The translations under genes were made by a program, and so were the position numbers. DNA of 64,000 bases, taken from the NCBI RefSeq assembly GCF_004363075.1, contig NZ_SNYN01000005.1, forward strand, positions 1 through 64,000, in the 5' to 3' direction. Below, piece by piece: positions 1 through 6,750 of this stretch. Origin of the DNA: Actinorugispora endophytica (GTDB lineage Bacteria > Actinomycetota > Actinomycetes > Streptosporangiales > Streptosporangiaceae). The notes under the pieces were generated by a model, which saw only the letters and a program-made list of their open reading frames with translations, had not been told where the DNA came from and did not search any database. Every line of letters begins with the position of its first letter. Within the stretch, counting starts at the first letter, position 1.

Positions 1-1
1 G

Positions 2-64
2 ATCTGGCACAACTGGTTGACCGGCGCCCCGGTCAAGCGGTCGTTGATCGCTTACGACCACTGA
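2..64 (+). pseudogene. C-terminal end of a transposase gene (cut by the window edge)
   Basis: An open frame enters from the left edge and ends with a TGA at 62-64. Its last 20 residues include WHNWLTGAPVKRSLIAYDH. From memory this ending is typical of DDE transposases of actinomycete insertion sequences (IS5-like or a related family); I could not search it. Only the tail is visible, so whether the element is intact cannot be judged. It marks the left end of the accessory patch that holds the next six genes. Confidence 0.5.
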
Positions 65-128
65 CCAGCACACATTTTCCCATCAACGATCTAGGCGCGT
101 TCAGCGCAGACCTCCCCCAGGAGTGGAC

Positions 129-1181
129 ATGACGGTCACGGAACTCACCGACATCGGGCTGGTGCGAGACCGCGACTACCTACTGGCCGACCACGGCATG
201 GTCTTCAAGGTCATCGGAGACATTCATCCCGACACCCACTACCTCGGCTACGTCAAGTACCATCCTTCTCCTTTGGGTGATCGGCGCCTCTTCGGACGCA
301 CCTACCGACAGAACACGGTCGTTCCCAAGTCCTTCGGTATCCTCGCTGATCACGCCGACCACTACGTCTACTCCGACGCTCTGGGTTGCGTGATCACCGG
401 GGTTCCCAAGGGGCGGGTGCGCGGCCACTACTCCTGTCGGGCGGCGCTGGCCCGGCTCCACGCCGCTCCCGCCCAGGCAGCACACGTACCAGTCGGTGAA
501 GACCTCATCGCCATCATCAAGGCGATCACGGCCAACGGCGACCAGGACCTCTTCGGTGTCACAGGGTCGTTCCTGGTGGGCTGCTTCACCGCGGCCTCCG
601 ACATCGACCTCGTCTGTTATGGGGAAGCCGGCTACCGCGCCGCCCGACGGCTCTTCGATGACGAGTCGCTCGTTGTTCCCTACGAGGGAGCCCTAGCCCA
701 ACAGCTGTATCGGCGACGTGCCAAGTATCTGGTAGGAAGCGGATTCGGCGCTCTCATGCGGCAGGAGCAGCGCAAATTCCAAGGGATCACCGCAGGGGCC
801 GGAGCGCACATCAACTGCGAACCACTGCGCACCGACTCCGACGCCGCCTCCCAGCGTATCGGTGCGATGAAGGAGATCGGTGAGATCCAGCTCATCGCCG
901 AGGTTACCGATCACTCCCAAGGGCTGTTGACTCCGGCGGTCTATGGCATCAGTGTGCGTGACGTCCTGGGAGCGACAGTGGACGACCCCGAGCGGCTCGC
1001 TCCGCGCGTCACACATGCGTTTTCTCAGGTCGGTGCGCATACGGGCGCGTTCCGCGTCGGTGACCGGCTCTACCTTTCAGGCCGCCTGGTGCACTTCGGA
1101 GAAGGGACCCGAGACGGCTTCGGTGTTTCCCTTACTCCGTGGAGTGTGCAAGGCGATTACCTCGCCAACCTCATCGACTGA
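129..1181 (+). CDS. Archaeal-like predicted nucleotidyltransferase (pol-beta fold)
   Basis: About 350 aa. The central stretch GVTGSFLVGCFTAASDIDLV matches the pol-beta nucleotidyltransferase signature: a Gly-Ser pair followed by Asp-x-Asp, around residues 146-160. The N-terminal 100 residues, with RDYL...GMVFKVIGDIHP, recall the archaeal predicted nucleotidyltransferases of the COG1665 type; that assignment is from memory. A GTG at 123 is in frame, but ATG at 129 is preferred because AGGAG sits five bases upstream of it. The gene is 15 bp ahead of a MetRS-like gene on the same strand, so the two are very probably co-transcribed. A role in nucleotidyl transfer to RNA or to a small molecule is plausible but unproven. 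Confidence 0.6.
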   Translation: MTVTELTDIGLVRDRDYLLADHGMVFKVIGDIHPDTHYLGYVKYHPSPLGDRRLFGRTYRQNTVVPKSFGILADHADHYVYSDALGCVITGVPKGRVRGHYSCRAALARLHAAPAQAAHVPVGEDLIAIIKAITANGDQDLFGVTGSFLVGCFTAASDIDLVCYGEAGYRAARRLFDDESLVVPYEGALAQQLYRRRAKYLVGSGFGALMRQEQRKFQGITAGAGAHINCEPLRTDSDAASQRIGAMKEIGEIQLIAEVTDHSQGLLTPAVYGISVRDVLGATVDDPERLAPRVTHAFSQVGAHTGAFRVGDRLYLSGRLVHFGEGTRDGFGVSLTPWSVQGDYLANLID

Positions 1182-1196
1182 TTCCTCCGGAGCGGC

Positions 1197-2288
1197 ATGG
1201 ACCTCGCCTTCGTCAACGGTCCGATCCAAAACGGCCCCTTCACCTTTCAGAACGCCCCCGGTAAAGCCGTCGGGCTGCTCATCGCTGAAGCTCTCAATGA
1301 CCTATTGGAGAACCCACCCGCACGGCATCTGTGGAACTGCGTCCTCCTTGCCAATGACCTCCGCCATCGACCACTGCGGGGATCGATCACCAGGGCTGAG
1401 TTCGAGGCCGACCAGATCCGACGTAAGTACCGGTTCTCTCCTTGGGCTGGAACGGCAGTCAGGACCGCTACCGACGTGGACCCCGCGGTCTGTTCACTCG
1501 CGTTGGACCTGATCCGGGAAGGACTGGCCACCGGGAGTCTGGAGATTGCACGCGAGAAGATTCGAATCTGTGCCCGCTGCGGGCATATGGCCGGTGCTGT
1601 CGCTCCGCCTGCCTGCGGGGGCTGCGGTGGTGGTCGTTTCCATGCTGAAAGCCAGCGGCATCTGATCGCCACGCGCCTCGGAGGGAAACCGGTACTCAAT
1701 GCCGCTGATCTGTACGGTGGGAACAACACGAAGCACCTGCGTGGCATCGCTTCGGACGTCCCTGAACGGCTCATCTTGTCCCGGAAAAGGGATTACGGAG
1801 TCGATCTCGATTCGGTCGGTTTGCCAGGGCTGGTCCTGGACCCGCGCGCGGCCGTACACGTCACCGCGATGGCCGAAATGCGGCGTCTTGACGCGAAACG
1901 AGTTGTCATGACGGCCACGTCCGAAGCCATCGCCAATATTGCGGCTTACGGGATCCCTTTCAGGCAATCCGATGGACGGTGCCTGCTCTACGGACCGCAC
2001 GGCCGAATACCTGCCGCAGCGGTGGATATGACGAATATCGACCCCCAGGGCCGGCAACGTGCTCTCTTCCGCCGTTGGTTCCTGCCGCTGGTTGTATCCG
2101 GGCGAACGACTGACCTACACGACTCCCAGATCACCACCGTATTCACGCACTTTCGGAAAGCCTTTCTGCTCAGTGGAAAAGAACCAGGGCAGGACAGAAG
2201 GAACGTCCAGAAAGCGATTAGGGAGGCTGACCACCGCTGGCCCATGGACAAGTTCTTGCTCGCTGCGGCCCTGAGAACTACGCGCTAA
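1197..2288 (+). CDS. Methionyl-tRNA-synthetase-like class I tRNA ligase homologue
   Basis: 363 aa, clearly shorter than a housekeeping MetRS (about 500-700 aa). A zinc-knuckle pair (C125-x2-C128 and C140-x2-C143) lies mid-protein. It is followed by a segment (about 189-225, SRKRDYGVDL...GLVLDPRAAVHVTAM) that aligns by eye with the MetRS stretch around RDLDYGVPVP and the catalytic-fold strand after it. No convincing HIGH motif is present near the N-terminus; that position reads NAPGKAVG. No KMSKS motif or anticodon-binding domain can be recognised. I infer a degenerate or specialised synthetase-like enzyme that does not charge tRNA in the usual way. It forms an operon with the upstream nucleotidyltransferase. 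Confidence 0.55.
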   Translation: MDLAFVNGPIQNGPFTFQNAPGKAVGLLIAEALNDLLENPPARHLWNCVLLANDLRHRPLRGSITRAEFEADQIRRKYRFSPWAGTAVRTATDVDPAVCSLALDLIREGLATGSLEIAREKIRICARCGHMAGAVAPPACGGCGGGRFHAESQRHLIATRLGGKPVLNAADLYGGNNTKHLRGIASDVPERLILSRKRDYGVDLDSVGLPGLVLDPRAAVHVTAMAEMRRLDAKRVVMTATSEAIANIAAYGIPFRQSDGRCLLYGPHGRIPAAAVDMTNIDPQGRQRALFRRWFLPLVVSGRTTDLHDSQITTVFTHFRKAFLLSGKEPGQDRRNVQKAIREADHRWPMDKFLLAAALRTTR

Positions 2289-2357
2289 TCCGTTTCGAGG
2301 TCGCCCCCGCCCCCCCGGGCCGGGGCCGGGGCCGCGCCCACGACGTCCGTTGCGTGG

Positions 2358-2445
2358 GGGTTTCGTTGACGGTCTTGGGCTTTCTGCCTGTTTCGGGGCC
2401 GGGAAGGGCGGAAAGCCCATGATCATTCCGAGCGAGGGCGGAACC
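2358..2445. repeat. Intergenic palindromic repeat, family B copy 1
   Basis: The core reads TTGACGGTCTTGGGCTTTC on the left and GGAAAGCCCATGATCATTCC on the right, able to fold into a long imperfect hairpin around TTTCGGGG. Near-identical copies lie at 33935-34015 and, inverted, at 37388-37464; a diverged copy is at 5843-5911. This copy lies between two convergent genes and could end transcription of both, but it has no T-run. Confidence 0.7.
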
Positions 2446-2527
2446 GGCGCCACCCGCCTCGAAGTCCTTTGACCCGTCTGCCCGGCACCGCGACCGCGCT
2501 GCCGGGCAGGGGTTGGGCGTCCCGGCC

Positions 2528-3082
2528 TCAGTCGTCGGCCTCCGCCACAGTGAGGCGCAGTTCTCCGACCATCACGTCGAGCAGCTGCCGCAGTTGCGCT
2601 TCCGCCACCGTGGCGCCCTTGAGGGAGGCGAGTCCGGAGAGCCCCGACAGGTCGCTGCCGCGCAGGTCGGCGTCCCGCATACGGGACGTGTCGAACTCGG
2701 CTCCGAGGGCGCAGCCGTCGAACACCGCTCCGCCGAGGTCGCTGCCGGAGAACACGCTCTCCCTGAACGAGCAGTTCACGAACGCGACGTCACCCGTGAC
2801 CCGCACCCCGTCCAGGACCGCGTAGTCGAACGTGCAGTCCTCGAACAGCACGTCCGAGAGCGACGCCCCGGACACGGCCAGCCCCGTCAACCGCGCGCCG
2901 ACGAAGCGGCAGCGGTTCAGGGTGACGCCGGTCCACCGATGGGACGACAGGTCCACGTCGCGAAACCCGGTGTTGCCGACCTTCTCGCGCTCCAGCAGGT
3001 CGGCGAAGGGCCAGACCGTCACAGGGGCCTCGTCGTCACTGGGGAGGAGGACCCTCGCCCCCCGAACCCTTCTCGTCTCCAT
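2528..3082 (-). CDS. Pentapeptide-repeat protein, candidate self-immunity protein of the RiPP locus
   Basis: 184 aa. From about residue 39 to 150 the protein is built of five-residue steps centred on Leu/Phe (FRDVDL, NRCRF, VGARL, LRGSDL), the right-handed quadrilateral beta-helix of the Qnr/MfpA type. Some family members mimic DNA and protect gyrase; McbG (microcin B17) and AlbG (albicidin) are the known cases where such a protein gives self-resistance to a co-encoded toxin. Here the start is 9 bp after the stop of the RiPP precursor and in the same direction, so it is the third gene of the operon. Immunity is inferred from context only. A 99-bp piece coding residues 39-71 is duplicated at 5948-6046. 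Confidence 0.8.
   Translation of the reverse strand: METRRVRGARVLLPSDDEAPVTVWPFADLLEREKVGNTGFRDVDLSSHRWTGVTLNRCRFVGARLTGLAVSGASLSDVLFEDCTFDYAVLDGVRVTGDVAFVNCSFRESVFSGSDLGGAVFDGCALGAEFDTSRMRDADLRGSDLSGLSGLASLKGATVAEAQLRQLLDVMVGELRLTVAEADD
2870..2968. repeat. 99-bp perfect direct repeat, copy 1 (within the pentapeptide gene)
   Basis: Identical base for base to 5948-6046, in the same orientation, with its starts 3,078 bp apart. It covers exactly 33 codons (residues 39-71) of the pentapeptide gene. The identity breaks at both ends immediately outside the unit. Confidence 0.95.
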
Positions 3083-3091
3083 ATGATGCGC

Positions 3092-3259
3092 CTACTTCTT
3101 CCAGTTGTCCCACGTCGAACGGTTGTCGAAGCCGCCACCTCCACGGTTGTCCCACGTGTCCCGGTTGTCGAACTGGCTGACCGGGGCAACCGGTGTCCCG
3201 GCCTGTTCGATCAGTTCTACAACGGTTTCGGACCTTTCGAGTGCTGCCAGCGGTGACAT
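3092..3259 (-). CDS. RiPP precursor peptide with four aromatic-Asp-Asn motifs (probable cyclophane/triceptide precursor)
   Basis: A 55-aa gene found by reading the gap between the radical SAM gene and the pentapeptide gene. Its ATG at 3259 directly follows the TGA of the maturase (TGAATG), and it ends with TAG at 3094-3092. Residues 1-28 are an acidic, leader-like helix (MSPLAALERSETVVELIEQAG, then TPVAPVS). Residues 29-55 form a core in which Phe-Asp-Asn and Trp-Asp-Asn alternate: F30, W36, F44 and W50, each followed by DN, with a GGGG hinge and a WKK end. Ring-Asp-Asn triplets are known substrates of radical SAM enzymes that make three-residue cyclophanes (triceptides). The product is probably a multi-ring cyclophane peptide. 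I recall actinomycete multi-cyclophane systems named AmcA/AmcB but could not verify membership. Confidence 0.85.
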   Translation of the reverse strand: MSPLAALERSETVVELIEQAGTPVAPVSQFDNRDTWDNRGGGGFDNRSTWDNWKK

Positions 3260-4369
3260 TCAGACTCCCAGACTCTCATTCAAGGCGATGACCAGTTCCT
3301 GCTTCGCGTTTCGGCAGTAGTTCGTCTCGGTTCCTCCGAAACCTCCCGTTTCGAAGTAGCGGTTCCCTGCCTGCCCCCCCTGGCAGAAGTCGAAGAACGC
3401 GCAGCTCGCCTGGCATTCCTCAACCCCCTGGAAGAATTCGCGTACGTAGATGGCTTTGTGGGCGCGGCCGATCATGCTGGCTAGGGACTCGTCGATGATG
3501 TTGCCGATGACGAAGTCTCCGTACCTGTCGTCCTTGACACCGAGGAGTTCCGGGGATAGCAGGACTGTGTCGCCGTTCCACCCCACGGTCGGAATGGGAT
3601 CATGTGGCATGCTTGTCCATCGCCTCTTGCGGCCGGCTTTCACGTCGGCGAGATACCCCAGAAGTCGCCCAGCCTCCCTGGTGTTCAGAGAACTCCCACC
3701 GGCCACGCGATCGAACATTGCCCCCCAGAACCGCCGGACGGCTCCCGCTGCCACTACTTCTCGGTTGTTGTTGGCTCCCTCGGACTCCTCGATGTTGAAG
3801 CCGACGCTGGCCGCCCCCAGGGTCTCGAAGAAGTCGAGCAGCGGATCAGGATCGGTGATCGTCTCCGCTGTAACCACGCAGATCGCCGAGAACTCGATTC
3901 CACGCTCCTTCAGTACCTGAATACCGCGTATGACACGCGGGAAAGCAGCTCGTCCAGACCAGTCGACACGGTCTGTGTTGGCGATTGCGGGACCGTCCAC
4001 GCTGATCCCGACACGGAAGCCGTACTCGGAGAAGAAGTCGCACCATCCGCTATCAATCAGAGTGGCGTTGGTCTGCACATAGTGCCGGATGTATCCCTTT
4101 TGGCGGAGTGGTTCGAACACATCCACAAGGTCATGGAAATGCCCGCGACGAGTGGTGAGCGGTTCACCGCCATGCCACACGACATCGACGACCATGTCGC
4201 TGTTCTGCGCCTCGACGCTCGCTGCAAGAGCTCGCGCGACCGGAAGCGACATCTCCCTACGGGACTTCCTGCCTAGTTCACTGATGTAGCAGTAGGAGCA
4301 GTTCAGATTGCAAAGGGTCGTGGGCTGCACGACCAGCGTTTGGAACGTGGGACTCAGCCGGTTCACCAC
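3260..4369 (-). CDS. Radical SAM/SPASM-like peptide maturase (cyclophane-forming type)
   Basis: 369 aa. C20-x3-C24-x2-C27 (CNLNCSYC) binds the SAM-coordinating 4Fe-4S cluster, followed by the typical WHGGEP (about 65-70). The C-terminal cysteines C319, C323, C329 and C352 fit a reduced SPASM/twitch region for an auxiliary cluster; the usual GGC is GGQ here. Start is GTG at 4369 with AGGAGG seven bases upstream. The next gene, on the same strand with no gap, encodes a small peptide rich in Phe/Trp-Asp-Asn, so the predicted reaction is crosslinking the aromatic ring to a nearby beta-carbon of that peptide. Family assignment is strong; the exact crosslink is inferred. Confidence 0.88.
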   Translation of the reverse strand: MVNRLSPTFQTLVVQPTTLCNLNCSYCYISELGRKSRREMSLPVARALAASVEAQNSDMVVDVVWHGGEPLTTRRGHFHDLVDVFEPLRQKGYIRHYVQTNATLIDSGWCDFFSEYGFRVGISVDGPAIANTDRVDWSGRAAFPRVIRGIQVLKERGIEFSAICVVTAETITDPDPLLDFFETLGAASVGFNIEESEGANNNREVVAAGAVRRFWGAMFDRVAGGSSLNTREAGRLLGYLADVKAGRKRRWTSMPHDPIPTVGWNGDTVLLSPELLGVKDDRYGDFVIGNIIDESLASMIGRAHKAIYVREFFQGVEECQASCAFFDFCQGGQAGNRYFETGGFGGTETNYCRNAKQELVIALNESLGV

Positions 4370-4467
4370 TCTCTATCCTCCTGCAAGGGGTGTGAAAGAA
4401 CGTTGTTCCGGGGCTGTGAGGTGGGAGACTTCGCAAGAAGCGAAGAAAACGCTCTGAACAGCACGAG

Positions 4468-4528
4468 AGTCTGACGTTAAGCAAGAACACGGTCGCGAAC
4501 TGTTAGCGAAGTGACAGTCCGTCAGACT
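4468..4528. promoter_or_regulatory. 9-bp inverted repeat in the divergent RiPP/regulator promoter region
   Basis: AGTCTGACG at 4468-4476 is the exact reverse complement of CGTCAGACT at 4520-4528, with 43 bp between. The pair lies in the 222-bp region between the divergent radical SAM and XRE genes. It is a candidate paired operator for the adjacent regulator; no experimental support. Confidence 0.45.
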
Positions 4529-4591
4529 GCCCGAGGTCAGCCGGTTGCGTACGCTTGGTGCTTGAGTCGTCGATGCCATTGGGGAGTGCGC

Positions 4592-5791
4592 ATGCCGAAG
4601 TCTGTTACCGGTGTGTCGGTTGGTGAGCGCATCGCCATAGCCCGCAAAGTCACCGGTCTGAACCAGCAGGCGCTCGCACAGCGGGCGAGTTACAGCGTGA
4701 GCATGATCCGTGCGGTCGAACAGGGACGCGAACCCGCATCCCCCAGCCTGGTGGCTGCAGTCGCGAAGGCACTGCGCATCGAGACATCGGAACTCTACGG
4801 ACAGCCCTACCGCGGCCTCCTCAACGAAGACGGCGGCATCCCGGGCATGTCCGAAATTCAGACCCTGTTCGCCGAGGGCTCGTTCGTCGAACCGGTGGCA
4901 CCGCCATCACTGGATGAACTTAAGACCGCTCTCACTTCGATCCAACAGGACCGACGAAGCGACCATGGGCGTCGTGCGTTGGCGCGCATCCCTGTCCTGC
5001 TTCGGCAGTTGTCCGGGGCGGTGGAGTCCGCCGCCACAGAGGAGGAACGAGAGCACGCCTACCGGTTGTTAGCTCGCACCTACGGCAACACCGCACAACT
5101 CACCTATCGGTTTGGATGGCTTGCTCTGGCCTCAAGCGCTTTGGACCGTATGGAGCAGGCTGCCGAGAAAACAGGTGAACCACTGCTGACCGCCCACGCC
5201 ATACAGCAGCGCTCCCTCATTCTGCTTTCCCATGCCGCTTATGACACAGGGCTTCGTCTCATCCAGCGCTCACTCGACCTCATCCCAGCCGGGGCCAGTG
5301 ATGAGGACGCTTTGGCACTGCAAGGTTCGGCTCACCTTCGCGGGGCGATTCTCGCCGCACGCGCTCGGGACAGGGAACGGGCTGAAGACCACATCACCGA
5401 GGCCCGTAGGATCGGGCATGTGGTCGGTCGTGAGTCCACCGCCTACGACACCAACTTCGGCCCTGGCAATGTCGAGATCCATCGGGTGGCAGTCGAACTC
5501 GAAACCGGGGATCCAGGGAAAGCCGCACGGCTAGGCTCCCGGATACGTATACCCGAAGACGTCAAACCCACCAGGACAGGCCACCACTGGCAGGACGTCG
5601 CCCGTGCGTGGACTTTGGCGGGCGATCACACAGCTGCCCTCAGAGCTTTGAACAACGCACGTAGAGTTGCTCCTCAGCAGACCCGTTACCACCCCCAGGT
5701 TCACGAGACCATCCGTGCCATAGCAGCAGCCGAACACCGGAATTCCACCAGTGTCGCCCACTTCGCGGATTGGTTGGGAGTGAAGTACTGA
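4592..5791 (+). CDS. XRE-family regulator with TPR-like C-terminal domain
   Basis: About 399 aa. The N-terminus has a Cro/C1-type helix-turn-helix (about residues 10-65: GERIAIARKVTGLNQQALAQRASYSVSMIRAVEQGR). The remaining 330 residues are helical and TPR-like, as in actinomycete regulators that sense a ligand or a peptide. The longer frame starting at 4511 is unlikely; ATG at 4592 has GGGGAG nearby. It is divergent from the RiPP operon across 222 bp containing a 9-bp inverted repeat, so it probably controls that operon and itself. Whether it activates or represses is unknown. Confidence 0.8.
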   Translation: MPKSVTGVSVGERIAIARKVTGLNQQALAQRASYSVSMIRAVEQGREPASPSLVAAVAKALRIETSELYGQPYRGLLNEDGGIPGMSEIQTLFAEGSFVEPVAPPSLDELKTALTSIQQDRRSDHGRRALARIPVLLRQLSGAVESAATEEEREHAYRLLARTYGNTAQLTYRFGWLALASSALDRMEQAAEKTGEPLLTAHAIQQRSLILLSHAAYDTGLRLIQRSLDLIPAGASDEDALALQGSAHLRGAILAARARDRERAEDHITEARRIGHVVGRESTAYDTNFGPGNVEIHRVAVELETGDPGKAARLGSRIRIPEDVKPTRTGHHWQDVARAWTLAGDHTAALRALNNARRVAPQQTRYHPQVHETIRAIAAAEHRNSTSVAHFADWLGVKY

Positions 5792-5842
5792 CTCGACTCT
5801 CGGGCGTGCTCCTTCCTCACCGGTGATCTTTTGTGGGGGAGT

Positions 5843-5911
5843 TGGCGATGATCTCGGGCTTTTCAACCCTTTCAGGCCCCGAAGCGGGCAGAAGGCTCAA
5901 GATCATCGCCA
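5843..5911. repeat. Intergenic palindromic repeat, family B diverged copy
   Basis: TGGCGATGATC at the left is mirrored by GATCATCGCCA at the right. The interior keeps the family B words GGGCTTTT, GGGCAGAAGGCTCAAGATC. It follows the XRE gene and lies next to the pentapeptide fragment. Confidence 0.6.
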
Positions 5912-5947
5912 GCTCTGCTCGGGACACGGCTGAAAACCGGTCGTCAT

Positions 5948-6046
5948 GGACACGGCCAGCCCCGTCAACCGCGCGCCGACGAAGCGGCAGCGGTTCAGGG
6001 TGACGCCGGTCCACCGATGGGACGACAGGTCCACGTCGCGAAACCC
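5948..6046 (-). pseudogene. 99-bp fragment of the pentapeptide-repeat gene (direct repeat copy 2)
   Basis: Identical to 2870-2968. On the minus strand it codes the 33 residues from GFRDVDL to LAVS of the pentapeptide protein, with no start or flanking homologous sequence, so it cannot make a functional protein. It is the right boundary of the duplicated structure that brackets the RiPP maturase, precursor and regulator. Confidence 0.9.
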
Positions 6047-6065
6047 TCTGACCCGCCTCCCACCT

Positions 6066-6130
6066 CGGCGATCTTGACGTTTTCGGGGTCTCAACCGCTT
6101 CCGAGACCCCGAAAACGTCAAGATCACCGG
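6066..6130. repeat. Intergenic palindromic repeat, family A copy 1
   Basis: A perfect 23-bp stem: left arm 6070-6092 begins GATCTTGACGTTTTCGG, right arm 6103-6125 ends CGAAAACGTCAAGATC, with a 10-base loop. Related palindromes occur at 37221-37284, 44267-44335 and 62676-62745. It lies 90 bp before the FBP gene and has no T-run. Confidence 0.8.
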
Positions 6131-6219
6131 GGTGAGTGTCGCGCGGGCTTCCGGGGCCGGTGTGACGGACGGGAAAACCGGGCGACTCGGGGGGCGGTGA
6201 GCTGTTAGTTTCGGGCGTT

Positions 6220-6744
6220 ATGCGTCCACTTACCGAGTCAGAGATCCGAGGGTCGTTCGTCAACTGCTCCAAGGGGGAGGCGCGCAGGGCCAACCTGCCC
6301 AAGGGGCTGGCGGACCTGCCGTGGGACGACCTGGACTTCCTGGGGTGGCAGGACCCCGGGGCGCCGGACCGGGGGTACATCGTCGCCGAGCGGGACGGCG
6401 GGCTCGCCGGGATCACGCTGCGGGTCCCGCCGGGGGTCCGCCGGAGCCTGACCAAGACCACCGTCTGCTCGATCTGCCTGACCGCGCACGCCGGGACGGG
6501 GGTGTCCCTGCTCACCGCGCGCAAGGTCGGCGCGGCCGGGAGGCAGGGGAACACGGTCGGCGCCTACATGTGCGCCGACCTCGCCTGCCCCCTCTACGTC
6601 CGCGGGCGGAAGAAGTCGCCGCTGGTCGAGCGCTACGAGGAGTCGCTCACCATGGACGAGCAGGTCACCCGCGCCCTGGTGAACCTGGACATGTTCCTGG
6701 ACAAGGTGTTCGACGTCGCCGGGGCCCCGCCGGCCGCCCGGTGA
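6220..6744 (+). CDS. FBP domain protein (FusB-like elongation-factor-G-binding protein)
   Basis: 174 aa. The C-terminal half carries a treble-clef zinc site, C83-x2-C86 (CSIC) and C118-x4-C123 (CADLAC), as in the FBP/FusB family. Staphylococcal FusB binds elongation factor G and frees it from fusidic-acid-stalled ribosomes. Actinobacterial homologues are common and mostly uncharacterised; a role in ribosome recycling or antibiotic tolerance is inferred. It is a single gene, convergent with hmgA just 6 bp downstream. Confidence 0.8.
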   Translation: MRPLTESEIRGSFVNCSKGEARRANLPKGLADLPWDDLDFLGWQDPGAPDRGYIVAERDGGLAGITLRVPPGVRRSLTKTTVCSICLTAHAGTGVSLLTARKVGAAGRQGNTVGAYMCADLACPLYVRGRKKSPLVERYEESLTMDEQVTRALVNLDMFLDKVFDVAGAPPAAR

Positions 6745-6750
6745 CGCCCG

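Noticed and set aside
6066..6130. Family A hairpin as a riboswitch or small RNA for the FBP gene
   Set aside because: The same palindrome occurs at unrelated sites in both contexts, so a gene-specific control role is unlikely.
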